From Marinactinospora thermotolerans DSM 45154 (GTDB taxonomy: Bacteria; Actinomycetota; Actinomycetes; Streptosporangiales; Streptosporangiaceae), in the NCBI RefSeq assembly GCF_900167435.1, contig NZ_FUWS01000006.1, positions 356,810 to 420,809 on the forward strand: a stretch of 64,000 nucleotides of DNA, written 5' to 3'. Positions 27,797-37,517 of this stretch are shown piece by piece. The notes under the pieces were generated by a model. It saw nothing but the letters and a program-made list of their open reading frames with translations. It did no database searches and had not been told where the DNA came from. The position numbers were made by a program, and so were the translations under genes. The number at the start of each line of letters is the position of its first letter. The first letter of the stretch is position 1.

Positions 27797-28354
27797 TCAG
27801 TCAGCCGGATACACCACCACGTAGCGGTACGGCTCCTCGCCCTCCGATTCGCTACGCAGGCCGGCGGCGGCGATCGCGTCGTGCACCACCTTGCGCTCGA
27901 AGGGGGTCATCGGTTCGAGTGGCTTGGCCTCGCCCGTCTTCTTGACCGTCTCGGCCACCTCGGCGCCGATCCGGCTGAGCGCCCTGCGACGCCCTTCACG
28001 GAATCCACCGATATCAAGCATGAGCCGGCTGCGGGACCCTGTCGCGCGATGGACCGCCAGGCGCGTCAGCTCCTGAAGCGCTTCCAAGACCTCGCCCTTA
28101 TCGCCGATGAGTTCGTCGAGCGTGGCACCGACGACGGAGACCAGCGCCCGGTCCCCTTCCACGTCCATGTCGATGTCGCCGTCGAAGTCAGCGATGTCGA
28201 GCAGACCTTCGATGTAGTCCGCCGCGATGTCGCCCTCGTTCTCCAGCGCCTCGATATCGATTTCGGGATCCGCTGCTTCCTCCCGCTCCGAAGCGTCCGC
28301 CACGGCGACGCCGGCGCCGGTCTCCTCCACGTCATCGGTGTTGCTGTTGGTCAC
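27797..28354 (-). CDS. jag: Jag/KhpB-type RNA-binding protein (KH-R3H)
   Basis: 185 aa from GTG 28354, preceded by AGGAG; the open frame extends 28 codons further without homology. The acidic start is followed by a KH domain (DEGDRALVS-like block VEGDRALVSVVGATLDELIGDKGEVLEAL, split here by me into its first and last parts) and an R3H domain (LEPMTPFERKVVHDAIAAAG). Members bind RNA and influence elongation and division. It is in the conserved rpmH-rnpA-yidD-yidC-jag cluster. Confidence 0.92.
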   Translation of the reverse strand: MTNSNTDDVEETGAGVAVADASEREEAADPEIDIEALENEGDIAADYIEGLLDIADFDGDIDMDVEGDRALVSVVGATLDELIGDKGEVLEALQELTRLAVHRATGSRSRLMLDIGGFREGRRRALSRIGAEVAETVKKTGEAKPLEPMTPFERKVVHDAIAAAGLRSESEGEEPYRYVVVYPAD

Positions 28355-28458
28355 AGCGAGGTGTCTCCTTATTTCGCGATCCTGCCGGTCGTGCGCGTCA
28401 AGGGCTGATGCCTGCGCACCCACCCCTGCGGGGGTCACTTCCCGTGATCAGAGTGGAC

Positions 28459-29391
28459 CTAATGCCGATTCTGCGGATTCCCGCCGCCCCGCTTCGACCG
28501 CGGCTGCTTCTTCGGTTGCTTACGCTCGATCTTAGGCTGTTCGACCGGCTCCGGCTGCTTCTCCTCGCCCTTCACGGACCGACTCTTCCGGCTCTTGGCC
28601 TCGGCCTCGGGGGACCCGGGGGCCGGGTGCTGCCGGTAGAGGAAGTGCTGCTGGATCATGGTCCAGATGTTGGAGGTGACCCAGTACAGCAGAACACCGA
28701 TCGGCATGCCCAGACCGAACAGACCGAACGCCGGCGCCAGGTAGAGCATGATCTTCTGCGACTGGACCATGGGGTTGTCCGGCATGGCCGCCATTTGAGC
28801 AGCGCTGCGCTTCATGCTCTGCCGCATGGTGAGGAAGGTCGTGGTGCCCATGATCACGCAGGCCAGGGCGATGATGACCTTCGCCATGACGGGGTTGGCA
28901 CCGTACTGCTCCAGCTCGGCGGCGGAGCTGGTGAACTGCGCGGCGAGCGGCGCGTGGAAGATCAGGGCGCCCTGGGCGCTGTGCACCAGTTCCTGGGTGA
29001 AACCGTACTGGGCGTTTCCCTGCGCGACACTACGCAGCACGCTGAACAGCGCGAAGAAGACCGGCATCTGCAGCAGCAGCGGGAGGCAGCCCATGATGGG
29101 GTTGGTGCCGCTCTCCTGGTAGAGCTTCATCATCTCTTGCTGCTGGCGCTGCTTGTCGTTCTTGTACTTCTCGCGAACCTTCAGCAGCTTCGGCTGGATG
29201 TCCTGCATCTTGCGCTGCGTGTGCATCTGCTTCACGAACAGCGGGACCAGGATCAGACGCATGAGACACGTCAAGAGGACAATGGCCAGACCCCAAGCCC
29301 AGCCGCTGTCAGGGTCCAGTCCGAGGAATGTCAGACCCGAATGGATCTGGATCAACACCCAGCCGACGGCTTGATACAGCGGGTCGAGCAC
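28459..29391 (-). CDS. yidC: Membrane protein insertase YidC
   Basis: 310 aa, five membrane helices of the YidC/Oxa1/Alb3 fold: WGLAIVLLTCLMRLILVPLF, CLPLLLQMPVFFALFSVL and a late PAFGLFGLGMPIGVLLYWV. A long basic C-terminal tail (about 255-310, rich in Lys/Pro) can contact ribosomes. It inserts membrane proteins with or without SecYEG. No large periplasmic P1 domain, as expected in actinobacteria. Confidence 0.96.
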   Translation of the reverse strand: MLDPLYQAVGWVLIQIHSGLTFLGLDPDSGWAWGLAIVLLTCLMRLILVPLFVKQMHTQRKMQDIQPKLLKVREKYKNDKQRQQQEMMKLYQESGTNPIMGCLPLLLQMPVFFALFSVLRSVAQGNAQYGFTQELVHSAQGALIFHAPLAAQFTSSAAELEQYGANPVMAKVIIALACVIMGTTTFLTMRQSMKRSAAQMAAMPDNPMVQSQKIMLYLAPAFGLFGLGMPIGVLLYWVTSNIWTMIQQHFLYRQHPAPGSPEAEAKSRKSRSVKGEEKQPEPVEQPKIERKQPKKQPRSKRGGGNPQNRH

Positions 29392-29420
29392 CGGATAACT
29401 CCCTTGTCTTCAGTCCAGCT

Positions 29421-29738
29421 TCACAGGCCCGATGGGCCGGGAGCGGTGTCACCGCCGGTTCCCGGACCCGGTTCGGTTGCCTTCCGGGCGGAGTCGCCCG
29501 TGCGGGGTGGGACCGGATCGATTCCCCCCGGGTTGAACGGATGGCAACGCCCAATCCTCCTGGCGGCCAGCCATAGTCCTCGGAACGCCCCGTGTACCTG
29601 TAACGCCTCGACGGCGTAGGCACTACATGAGGGGTAGAAACGGCAGACCGGTGGGAACAGCGGACTGATGAAGCGCTGGTATCCGCGGATGGGCAGGATG
29701 AGCAGCCGCGCCACGGGGTTCGGTCCATCGTGTGTCAT
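29421..29738 (-). CDS. yidD: Membrane protein insertion efficiency factor YidD
   Basis: 105 aa. The signature [20 protein letters not shown] and [17 protein letters not shown] is complete, followed by a 40-residue Gly/Pro tail. The ATG at 29738 overlaps the rnpA stop (ATGA), so the two are coupled. Confidence 0.95.
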   Translation of the reverse strand: MTHDGPNPVARLLILPIRGYQRFISPLFPPVCRFYPSCSAYAVEALQVHGAFRGLWLAARRIGRCHPFNPGGIDPVPPRTGDSARKATEPGPGTGGDTAPGPSGL

Positions 29739-30235
29739 GAAGTCGCCCGCTCTCCGGAAGGCCGCTGCGCGGTCTCCCGGACCGTGTCCTCGCCCCCGCT
29801 CTGCGGAGATCCGCCGACCGGGGTGTCTTCGGGTGTGCCCGCGGCACGTCCCCGGCGGCGCTTGGCCGGACCACGAGGGCGGGTCACGGATCTGAGGGCG
29901 TCGTCGAGCTGCTCGCCCAGCGTGTGATAGGTCTGGTCGGCGGCCGTGGGTTTCGCCCTTATCACCATCAGGCTACCTGGCGGGAGAAGGGAGAGCCGCT
30001 CCCGTACCAGGTGCCGCAGTCGGCGCTGGACCTGCTTGCGGACGACGGCTCCGCCGACCGCCTTGCTCACGACGAACCCCACTCGGGGCTCCTCGGCTGG
30101 CGCCGGGGTCCCCTCCTCCGCCGGACGGGGCGGGAGATAGGCGACGATCAGGGAGTCGCGCCCGGTTCGGCGTCCCCTGCGCATGACGAGGCCGAACTCG
30201 GCGCTGCGCCGCATGCGGTTCCGAGGGGACAACAT
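29735..30235 (-). CDS. rnpA: Ribonuclease P protein component
   Basis: 166 aa from ATG 30235 ([14 protein letters not shown]), with AAGGA 8 nt upstream. It binds RNase P RNA for tRNA 5' processing. The central block is [25 protein letters not shown]; the usual RNR signature is altered to RKQ. A 45-residue Arg/Gly/Thr-rich tail after about residue 120 is beyond the usual length. Overlaps yidD by 4 nt. Confidence 0.93.
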   Translation of the reverse strand: MLSPRNRMRRSAEFGLVMRRGRRTGRDSLIVAYLPPRPAEEGTPAPAEEPRVGFVVSKAVGGAVVRKQVQRRLRHLVRERLSLLPPGSLMVIRAKPTAADQTYHTLGEQLDDALRSVTRPRGPAKRRRGRAAGTPEDTPVGGSPQSGGEDTVRETAQRPSGERATS

Positions 30236-30251
30236 CGGTTCAGTCCTTGCA

Positions 30252-30298
30252 CACAACAAGCGGACCGGCTGCCGAAACGGGCAGACCGGTCCGTTGTG
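30252..30298 (-). terminator. Imperfect hairpin between rpmH and rnpA
   Basis: Outer arms CACAAC/GTTGTG and inner GC-rich arms with one bulge flank a short loop. It may attenuate read-through from rpmH to rnpA, which need very different amounts of product. Confidence 0.5.
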
Positions 30299-30316
30299 AC
30301 GATCGAGGCGCGGTGA

Positions 30317-30460
30317 CTACTGGCTCACGGACAGCCGCGCGCGCCCCTTGCGCCGGCGCGCCGCGATGATCGCGCGCCCCGCACGGGTGCGCATGCGCAA
30401 CCGGAAACCGTGGGTCTTCGCGCGACGCCGGTTGTTCGGCTGGTACGTACGCTTGCTCAC
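30317..30460 (-). CDS. rpmH: 50S ribosomal protein bL34
   Basis: 47 aa from GTG 30460: [18 protein letters not shown] then [19 protein letters not shown] lies 9 nt upstream. First gene of the leftward origin operon. Confidence 0.97.
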   Translation of the reverse strand: MSKRTYQPNNRRRAKTHGFRLRMRTRAGRAIIAARRRKGRARLSVSQ

Positions 30461-30749
30461 TGCTGGGCTCCAGGGGCGTTCAAGGAAGTACTCGGGGGCG
30501 ACCCCGCGTCTTGCCGGGCTTGTCGTTCCTGCTCTGTTGTCGCGGGGACGCTCGGCTGGAACATCGCCCGCTCGGGTCGCGGCCACCGCCGTGCGCCGAT
30601 CGCGGCCGACATGACGGCGTGCGGATCGTCGGTGCACAGACAGATAGCGACTTAAGCATAAAGAACATACGGCCCGACCGAGCCGCGGTCAAATCGGCGT
30701 CCTCCCAGCCAGGGGCGGTGCCACGAGGTTTTCCACCAACCCTACGGTC

Positions 30750-31078
30750 TGTGGAAAACACGTTGTCCACAGGCTGCGGGCTTCCCACAAGGCCGCCTAA
30801 GCTGTGGATGACGTTCGAGTTGAACAGCGGCCCACACGGCGGTTACTGTCGCCCGGCCACCTCTTATCCACACCCTGTTCAGAACCCCCTCCAGCTGGGC
30901 TTTGTGGATAAGTCAGCTAGGCCGGCACGGTTCTGCGAGGCTGTGTACAACATGGTGCACAACATGTGGATGAAGCCTGAAAGCTGTGGAAGGACGAAGG
31001 AGCCCAGGTTCACGGAGACACAGCCGAGCTGACCGAGCGTACACATCAGAGTCCACAGAAAACCTTCGGTTACCCACA
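30750..31078. promoter_or_regulatory. DnaA-box cluster upstream of dnaA
   Basis: Perfect boxes: TTGTCCACA 30763-30771, TTATCCACA 30864-30872 and TGTGGATAA 30903-30911. Near matches: 30750, 30803, 30965, 30985 and 31070. Probably dnaA autoregulation and an accessory part of the origin. The rpmH-dnaA gap (30461-31317) holds no convincing gene except a possible 6-codon frame at its end. Confidence 0.8.
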
Positions 31079-31304
31079 GAACACCGTTCGTGTATACGCC
31101 GCCGTTCCCGGCCGTCCAAGCCCTGTCGTGACCGCGACCGCTCCGACGACCGAGACAATGGGACGCCGGTCCTCGACGGTGGACGGACAGGTCCGCGCTG
31201 GAGGGAGCGGACCACGACAACGCGCGACCGCCGCACGCGGCCGGAACACAGTGGACGGGCGAACGCCCGTCCTCATCGACAGAACCGCGAGAAGGGGGCG
31301 AACC

Positions 31305-31325
31305 ATGGCAGGTCACCGTGTCTGA
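31305..31325 (+). CDS. Possible 6-residue upstream frame overlapping the dnaA start
   Basis: ATG 31305 reads MAGHRV then TGA, overlapping dnaA GTG 31318 by 8 nt in another frame. The best ribosome site in the area (GAAGGGGG, about 31290-31297) is placed for this ATG, not for dnaA. This could make dnaA translation coupled; it may also be coincidence. Confidence 0.3.
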   Translation: MAGHRV

Positions 31326-33387
31326 GGCACAGGTCAACCTCGCAATGGTGTGGACCAGCGTGCTGGAGACCTTGGACAACAGCACCCTGCCTCCGCAACA
31401 GCGTGCCTGGCTGCCGCAGACCAGGCCCCTGGGCCTGATCGAGGACACGGCGCTGCTGGCCGCTCCGAACGAGTTCGCCAAGGAGATCCTCGAGACACGG
31501 CTGCGGCCCGCGATCAGCCAGGCCCTGTCCGCCCAGCTCGGGCGCGAGATCCGGGTGGCGGTGACGGTCGATCCCACCGCCGTCCAGCCCGCGCCGATGA
31601 CACCGACCTCCTATCCCTCGCCCCCTCAGGTGTCCGACCACGGTCCTCGCACGCCGGGACGCGACCACCCGGGCGGCGCCCCCAGGCACGGACGGCACAC
31701 CGACTACCCTCCGCGTTGGGAGTCCGACGACCGCCTCGGGCGCGACGAACAGCACGCCTGGCAGCAGCCGATGATCACGCCCGAGGACGGACCGGCCACA
31801 CCGGCCGCCGCCGAGGCGTTCCCCAACGGCCAGTTCGGGCAGCCCGCCCCCGATGAGCAGGCGCACGGCCATCGCGGCTCACGAGGCCGGGCACCGCACG
31901 CCGGCGAGCCCGCGCACTCCCGCGACGGCCGGCCCGAGCCCCGGCAGGAGCACGGTCCCGGAGGCTACGGCGGTTACCAGGGGCCCGGTCCGCGTGGTGA
32001 GGACCTGCTCGCCACACGCGAAGAACCCCCCTCGCCGCACCCCGCCGACCCCGGCGGCTATTTCGCCGAGAGCTACCGCGCCCCGCGCGAACAGGCCCGG
32101 CCCGACGACACCCACTACCGCTCCTGGGAGGACACCTCACGGTGGGACGCCCCCAACCGGTGGGAGACCCCCGCGTGGGACGACGACCGTCGCCCGGGGC
32201 GGTCGGGGCCGGCCGGCCGGGATCAGCACCCGTCGTTCGACGACCGTTCCGACGCCTCCCGGCCGGGAGGGGACGCGGCCCCCGGCGGATCGGCGTCGGC
32301 GTCCCTCGCCCCGGACGAGGGGGGCAACCAGCCCCACACCTCGGCCGAGCCGGCCCGCCTCAACCCGAAGTACACCTTCGACACCTTCGTCATCGGTTCG
32401 AGCAACCGCTTCGCGCACGCCGCCGCGGTGGCCGTCGCCGAGGCCCCGGCCAAGGCCTACAACCCGTTGTTCATCTACGGTGGCTCCGGTCTGGGCAAGA
32501 CCCACCTCCTGCACGCCATCGGCCACTACACCCAGCGGCTCTACGACGGGGCGCGGGTCCGCTACGTGAGCTCGGAGGAGTTCACCAACGAGTTCATCAA
32601 CTCCATCCGCGACGGCAAGGCCGACGGTTTCCGGCGGCGCTACCGCGACATCGACGTCCTCCTCGTCGACGACATCCAGTTCCTGGAGAACAAGGAGCAG
32701 ACGCAGGAGGAGTTCTTCCACACCTTCAATACGCTGCACAACTCCAACAAGCAGATCGTCATCTCCAGCGACCGGCCGCCCAAGCAGCTGGTCACCCTGG
32801 AGGACCGGTTGCGCAACCGCTTCGAATGGGGGCTGATCACCGACGTCCAGCCCCCGGAGCTGGAGACCCGGATCGCGATCCTGCGCAAGAAGGCGGCCCA
32901 GGAAGGGCTGGCCGCACCTCCCGAGGTGCTGGAGTTCATCGCGAGCAAGATCTCGACGAACATCCGGGAGCTGGAGGGCGCGCTGATCCGGGTCACCGCC
33001 TTCGCCAGCCTCAACCGCCAGTCGGTCGACCTGCACCTCACGGGGATCGTCCTCAAGGACCTCATCCCCGACGACGAGGGGCCCGAGATCACCGCGTCGG
33101 CGATCATGGCGCAGACCGCGTCGTACTTCGGCCTGACCACCGAGGACCTGTGCGGGACGTCGCGCTCGCGCGTGCTGGTCACGGCCCGTCAGATCGCGAT
33201 GTATCTGTGCCGTGAGCTCACCGATCTCTCCCTTCCCAAGATCGGCCAGCAGTTCGGAGGCCGTGACCACACCACGGTCATGCACGCCGACCGCAAGATC
33301 CGCTCGTTGATGGCGGAGCGCCGCTCGATCTACAACCAGGTGACCGAGTTGACCAACCGGATCAAACAGCAGTCGCGCAACATCTGA
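31318..33387 (+). CDS. dnaA: Chromosomal replication initiator protein DnaA
   Basis: 689 aa, long even for an actinomycete. Domain I spans about residues 1-85. Domain II (about 90-345) is a very long disordered Gly/Pro/Arg/Asp linker. Domain III AAA+ starts near 347 ([16 protein letters not shown]) with Walker [11 protein letters not shown] (about 387), Walker [10 protein letters not shown] and sensor [13 protein letters not shown] [11 protein letters not shown]. Domain IV has the box-binding signature [18 protein letters not shown]. It opens oriC. GTG 31318 has only a weak site nearby (see upstream frame). Confidence 0.97.
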   Translation: MSEAQVNLAMVWTSVLETLDNSTLPPQQRAWLPQTRPLGLIEDTALLAAPNEFAKEILETRLRPAISQALSAQLGREIRVAVTVDPTAVQPAPMTPTSYPSPPQVSDHGPRTPGRDHPGGAPRHGRHTDYPPRWESDDRLGRDEQHAWQQPMITPEDGPATPAAAEAFPNGQFGQPAPDEQAHGHRGSRGRAPHAGEPAHSRDGRPEPRQEHGPGGYGGYQGPGPRGEDLLATREEPPSPHPADPGGYFAESYRAPREQARPDDTHYRSWEDTSRWDAPNRWETPAWDDDRRPGRSGPAGRDQHPSFDDRSDASRPGGDAAPGGSASASLAPDEGGNQPHTSAEPARLNPKYTFDTFVIGSSNRFAHAAAVAVAEAPAKAYNPLFIYGGSGLGKTHLLHAIGHYTQRLYDGARVRYVSSEEFTNEFINSIRDGKADGFRRRYRDIDVLLVDDIQFLENKEQTQEEFFHTFNTLHNSNKQIVISSDRPPKQLVTLEDRLRNRFEWGLITDVQPPELETRIAILRKKAAQEGLAAPPEVLEFIASKISTNIRELEGALIRVTAFASLNRQSVDLHLTGIVLKDLIPDDEGPEITASAIMAQTASYFGLTTEDLCGTSRSRVLVTARQIAMYLCRELTDLSLPKIGQQFGGRDHTTVMHADRKIRSLMAERRSIYNQVTELTNRIKQQSRNI

Positions 33388-34158
33388 CCCCGTTTCGCGC
33401 CCCTCGCCCGTCCAGGGTGAGGGGCGCGGTGTGTGCCGTCCCTCGCCATCCCCGCCCCGTGGGCGCTTTTACCATGCACAGACCTGTGGATAACCCGTGG
33501 ACAACCCTGCGGATAACCTGGGTTGCGCTGTGGGCAACCTGGGGATTTCCTGTGGGTGAAGCCGGGGTGGTTTCCAGCGCCGTGGTCACCCGGCTGTGGG
33601 GAATCCGTGGATAACCCGTGGACAAGGGGTGGATAACCCGTGGACAGACTGTGGAGGCTCTCGCCCGATCCACAGCCGGCCACGTTTTCCCCATGCTCCA
33701 CCCACAGGGGCAGTGGACAGAAAAACACGGGTTGACCTGCGGATACGATGCTTATCCACACTATCCACAGGACCTATTACTACTACGCCTCTTTAAGAAC
33801 TCTCGAGGCTTGGAAAACAGCTTCGGCCCGATTCTGTGGACATCCGCTCCGCTGCCCGACGGACCACCCCGCATCCCGTCCGAGCCAGCGCACCGAGGAG
33901 AGGACCTCTCGCCCGCACCTCGATCGCCGGCCTCCTCCCCGCCCGTGGTGGAGTGGGTCCCAATGAGGTGTGGTGGGCAGCGGCTGGATGCGAATCCGGG
34001 TACCGTGTGAACTCGCCCCCTGTAACGCGCCGGCGGCACCTCCATCCGGACCGCCCGGACCGCGCAGGTCCACAGACCGTGGACAGCGGGCCACCCCGCG
34101 GGGACGCGGGCCGGCCGCACATCGGGTTCGTGGTTTTTCGAGGAAAGAGAGTCGGATA
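33388..34158. other. oriC region between dnaA and dnaN
   Basis: 771 nt without a credible gene. DnaA-box-like 9-mers occur at 33485 (perfect), 33496, 33508, 33529, 33595, 33606, 33617, 33628, 33639, 33650, 33666, 33712, 33752 (perfect), 33761 and 33835. Runs at 33606-33650 repeat every 11 bp. An AT-richer stretch (33770-33805) follows the last pair of boxes. As in Streptomyces and Mycobacterium, the dnaA-dnaN gap is the expected origin. Confidence 0.9.
33752..33800 (+). promoter_or_regulatory. Probable origin-unwinding element: DnaA boxes plus DnaA-trio
   Basis: TTATCCACA (33752-33760) and CTATCCACA (33761-33769) are followed by GGAC and then CTA-TTA-CTA-CTA (33774-33785). That equals four 3'-GAT-like trios on the opposite strand, running into the AT-richer CTCTTTAAGAACTCTC. 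This is the order known from the B. subtilis basal unwinding system. Confidence 0.7.
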
Positions 34159-35298
34159 GTGAAGTTCCGGGTCGAACGCGACGTACTCGCCGACGCAGTC
34201 GCCTGGACCGCTCGTACGCTGCCGGTCCGGCCTTCCGTCCCCGTCCTTGCCGGGATGCTGCTGGACGCGGGGGAGCACGACGGGCGGCAACGGTTGCGGC
34301 TGTCCAGCTTCGACTATGAGGTCTCCGCGCAGGTCGCCGTCGACATCGACGTCGAGGAGCCGGGTACCACGCTCGTCTCGGGCCGACTTCTGGCCGAGAT
34401 CACCCGCAACCTTCCTCCACAGACGGTGGAGATCAGCACCGACGGGGCCAAGGTGGTCGTCTCCTGCGGGAGCGCGAAGTTCACCCTTCTCACCCTGCCG
34501 GTCGAGGACTACCCGACCCTCCCGGCCATGCCCGAGATGACCGGAACGGTCGGCAGCGACGTCTTCGCCGCCGCGGTGAGCCAGGTGGCGGTGGCCGCCG
34601 GCCGTGACGACACGCTTCCCATGCTCACGGGTGTGCGCATCGAGATCGAGGGCGACAAGGTGACCCTCGCCTCCACCGACCGCTACCGCCTCGCGGTGCG
34701 CGAGCTCACCTGGAAGCCGCAGGACCCGGAACTCTCCGCGGTGGCCCTGGTCCCGGCCAAGACGCTCGCCGACACCGCCAAGTCGCTGACCTCCGGCGCC
34801 GAGGTCTCGATCGCCCTGTCGGCGGCCGAGAGCGGCGAGGGCATGATCGGCTTCTCCGGTGGGGGACGGCGTACGACCACCCGCCTGCTCGAGGGGGACT
34901 TCCCCAAGTACCGGGCGCTGCTGCCGGACTCCTTCAACTCCGTCGCCGAGGTGCAGAAGGCCGAGTTCGTCGAGGCGGTCAAGCGCGTGTCCCTGGTGGC
35001 CGAGCGCAACACCCCGCTGCGGCTCGCGTTCGCCGACGGCAGGCTGGTGCTCGAGGCCGGGACCGGTGACGAGGCCCAGGCGGTCGAGGTCCTGGAGGCC
35101 GGTCTCGAGGGCGATGACATCCAGATCGCGTTCAACTCCGCGTTCCTGCTGGACGGTCTCAACGCCATCGACTCCGACATCGCCCGTCTGCAGTTCACGA
35201 CATCGACGAAGCCGGCCATCATCACCGGCAAGCCCGCCGACGACGGCGGGGCGTCCGACTACCGGTACCTGATCATGCCGGTGCGGCTGTCCGGGTGA
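34159..35298 (+). CDS. dnaN: DNA polymerase III sliding clamp (beta)
   Basis: 379 aa from GTG 34159 (VKFRVERDVLADAVAWTART); AGGAAAGAGAG lies upstream, and the open frame to 33970 is part of oriC. Three clamp domains are present, ending YRYLIMPVRLSG. The dimeric ring tethers polymerase to DNA. Confidence 0.96.
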   Translation: MKFRVERDVLADAVAWTARTLPVRPSVPVLAGMLLDAGEHDGRQRLRLSSFDYEVSAQVAVDIDVEEPGTTLVSGRLLAEITRNLPPQTVEISTDGAKVVVSCGSAKFTLLTLPVEDYPTLPAMPEMTGTVGSDVFAAAVSQVAVAAGRDDTLPMLTGVRIEIEGDKVTLASTDRYRLAVRELTWKPQDPELSAVALVPAKTLADTAKSLTSGAEVSIALSAAESGEGMIGFSGGGRRTTTRLLEGDFPKYRALLPDSFNSVAEVQKAEFVEAVKRVSLVAERNTPLRLAFADGRLVLEAGTGDEAQAVEVLEAGLEGDDIQIAFNSAFLLDGLNAIDSDIARLQFTTSTKPAIITGKPADDGGASDYRYLIMPVRLSG

Positions 35299-35307
35299 CG
35301 AGTCGAC

Positions 35308-35324
35308 TCGTCCACATATCCACA
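35308..35324 (+). promoter_or_regulatory. Two DnaA-box-like 9-mers after dnaN
   Basis: TCGTCCACA (35308-35316) and ATATCCACA (35316-35324) each differ from a consensus box by one base and abut in the 51-nt dnaN-gnd gap. Confidence 0.45.
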
Positions 35325-35349
35325 GGTCGAACATAGGGGGAGCAAGAGC

Positions 35350-36240
35350 ATGCAACTGGGTCTCATCGGCCTGGGCAAAATGGGCGGCAACATGGCGACA
35401 CGGCTCAGAGAGAAGGGCCACGACGTCATCGGGTTCGACTACAACCCCGAGGTGCGTGACGTCGACAGCCTCGCCGAGCTCGTCCAGCGCCTGGAAGCGC
35501 CGCGGATCGTCTGGCTGATGGTTCCGGCCGGCGAGCCCACCGCCGCCACCATTCGGGAACTCTCCGGGCTCCTGGAGGCCGGCGACCTCATCATCGAGGG
35601 CGGGAACTCGCACTACGTCGATGACCGCAAGCGCGCCGACGAGCTCAAGGAACTCGGCATCCACTACGTGGACGCCGGCGTCAGCGGTGGTGTCTGGGGA
35701 CGTCAGAACGGCTACGGCATCATGGTCGGTGGCGCGCCCGAGGACATCGAGCGGGCCAAGCCCATCTTCGACGCCCTGACCCCCGACTCCGGCGGCGGGT
35801 ACGTCCACGCCGGTGGGGTCGGTGCGGGGCACTTCGTCAAGATGGTCCACAACGGCATCGAGTACGGCATGATGCAGGCCTTCGCCGAGGGGTACGAGCT
35901 CATGGCCGCCTCCGACATCGTCGACGACGTGCCGGGCACGTTCGACAGCTGGCGCGAGGGCACCGTGGTCCGTTCCTGGCTGCTCGACCTCCTGGTGCGC
36001 GCGCTGGAGGAGGACCCCGAGCTCGCCGGCCTGCGCGGCTACGCCCAGGACTCCGGCGAGGGACGCTGGACGGTTCAGGCCGCGGTCGACCACGCGGTTC
36101 CGGCGCCGGTCATCACGGCCGCCCTGTTCGCCCGGTTCGCCTCACGACAGGAGGACAGCCCCGCGATGAAGGTCATCGCGGCGCTGCGCAACCAGTTCGG
36201 CGGACACGCGGTCACCCGGGCCACCGAAGACCAGGCGTAG
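35350..36240 (+). CDS. gnd: 6-phosphogluconate dehydrogenase, decarboxylating (short, NAD-type)
   Basis: 296 aa. NAD(P) motif [16 protein letters not shown], then [37 protein letters not shown] and [21 protein letters not shown] with the catalytic Lys. It oxidises 6-phosphogluconate to ribulose-5-phosphate in the pentose phosphate pathway. The short form lacks the large C-terminal domain of E. coli Gnd. ATG with GGGGGAG 7 nt upstream. Its place between dnaN and recF is a recurrent actinomycete feature. Confidence 0.95.
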   Translation: MQLGLIGLGKMGGNMATRLREKGHDVIGFDYNPEVRDVDSLAELVQRLEAPRIVWLMVPAGEPTAATIRELSGLLEAGDLIIEGGNSHYVDDRKRADELKELGIHYVDAGVSGGVWGRQNGYGIMVGGAPEDIERAKPIFDALTPDSGGGYVHAGGVGAGHFVKMVHNGIEYGMMQAFAEGYELMAASDIVDDVPGTFDSWREGTVVRSWLLDLLVRALEEDPELAGLRGYAQDSGEGRWTVQAAVDHAVPAPVITAALFARFASRQEDSPAMKVIAALRNQFGGHAVTRATEDQA

Positions 36241-36274
36241 CCTTTCAAAAGTCCACGTTGGAGCCTCGCTGTAG

Positions 36275-36288
36275 GTTTCACGTGAAAC
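36275..36288. promoter_or_regulatory. parS site 6
   Basis: GTTTCACGTGAAAC, perfect core, in the gnd-recF gap, the only parS seen to the right of oriC in this window. Confidence 0.93.
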
Positions 36289-36383
36289 GACGTGACACCC
36301 CCGGACCCTCACGGCGCGCCCGCGAGGGTCCGGATCTCTTCCGCGTCCCATACGACCCGCCCCGCGTACAAAGGAGAGGCCAG

Positions 36384-37517
36384 ATGTACGTATCGCAGCT
36401 GCAACTGGCCGATTACCGTTCCTACGCGTCGGCGCACGTCGTCCTGGAACCGGGGATCAGCACGTTCATCGGCCCCAACGGCCAGGGCAAGACCAACCTG
36501 GTCGAGGCCATCGGCTATGTCGCCACGCTCGGCAGCCATCGGGTCGCCACCGACGCCCCCCTGGTCCGGCAGGGAGCCGAACGGGCGATCGTCCGCGCCG
36601 AGCTCGTCAAGGACGGCCGCACGGCCCTGGTGGAACTGGAGATCAACCCGGGAAAGGCCAACCGGGCGCGTCTGAACCGTTCCTCCGCCACCCGCCCGCG
36701 CGACATCCTCGGTCTGTTGCGCACGGTCCTCTTCGCCCCCGAGGACCTGGCCCTGGTCAAGGGAGACCCCGGCGAGCGGCGCCGCTTCCTCGACGAGCTG
36801 CTGATCGCGCGCGCCCCCCGCTACGCGGGTGTCCGTTCCGACTACGACCGGGTCCTCAAACAGCGCAACGCCCTGCTCAAGTCGGCGTCGGCCCGGTTCT
36901 TCAAACAGCGCGCCGAGCCTGATCTGTCCACCCTGGACGTCTGGGACGACCATCTGGCCACGGCCGGAGCCGAACTGCTGGCCGCCCGGATCGGTCTCGT
37001 CGCCGAACTGCAACCGCTCGTCGCCAAGGCCTACGGCGAACTGGCCTCCTCCGGCGGACTTCCGGTTCTGCACTACCGCGGTTCGGCGTGGCCGGAGGGG
37101 ACCGAGGTACCGGCCGACCGTGACCGGCTCGCCGGCCTGCTGCGTGACGCGCTCGTCCAGGCGCGCCCCCAGGAGCTCCAGCGCGGTGTCAGCCTGGTCG
37201 GCCCCCACCGTGACGATCTGTACCTGAGGCTCGACGAGCTTCCGGCCAAGGGGTACGCGAGCCAGGGCGAGTCCTGGTCCTACGCGCTGGCGCTGCGGTT
37301 GGCCGGGTTCGAGCTGTTGCGCGCCGACGGTGACGACCCCGTGCTCATCCTCGACGACGTCTTCGCCGAACTCGACGCGGAGCGCCGGCGGCGGTTGGCC
37401 GAACACGTGCGCACCGCCGAGCAGGTACTGGTGAGCGCGGCGGTGCCGGGCGACATCCCCGACGAGTTGGTGGGCAGACGGTTCCGGGTGCAGGGGGGAA
37501 CGGTCGAACGTGAGTGA
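36384..37517 (+). CDS. recF: DNA replication/repair protein RecF
   Basis: 377 aa from ATG 36384, with AGGAG 7 nt upstream. Walker A is [18 protein letters not shown]; the ABC signature region is near [22 protein letters not shown] and Walker B is [13 protein letters not shown]. It helps load RecA at ssDNA gaps. It overlaps the next gene by 8 nt. Confidence 0.96.
   Translation: MYVSQLQLADYRSYASAHVVLEPGISTFIGPNGQGKTNLVEAIGYVATLGSHRVATDAPLVRQGAERAIVRAELVKDGRTALVELEINPGKANRARLNRSSATRPRDILGLLRTVLFAPEDLALVKGDPGERRRFLDELLIARAPRYAGVRSDYDRVLKQRNALLKSASARFFKQRAEPDLSTLDVWDDHLATAGAELLAARIGLVAELQPLVAKAYGELASSGGLPVLHYRGSAWPEGTEVPADRDRLAGLLRDALVQARPQELQRGVSLVGPHRDDLYLRLDELPAKGYASQGESWSYALALRLAGFELLRADGDDPVLILDDVFAELDAERRRRLAEHVRTAEQVLVSAAVPGDIPDELVGRRFRVQGGTVERE

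Noticed and set aside
33485..33658. CRISPR-like short repeats
   Set aside because: Units are 9-bp DnaA boxes at 11-bp steps, too short and without spacers.
33793..36093. 766-residue minus-strand open frame over oriC, dnaN and gnd
   Set aside because: Crosses the origin and is antisense to two core genes with full family motifs.
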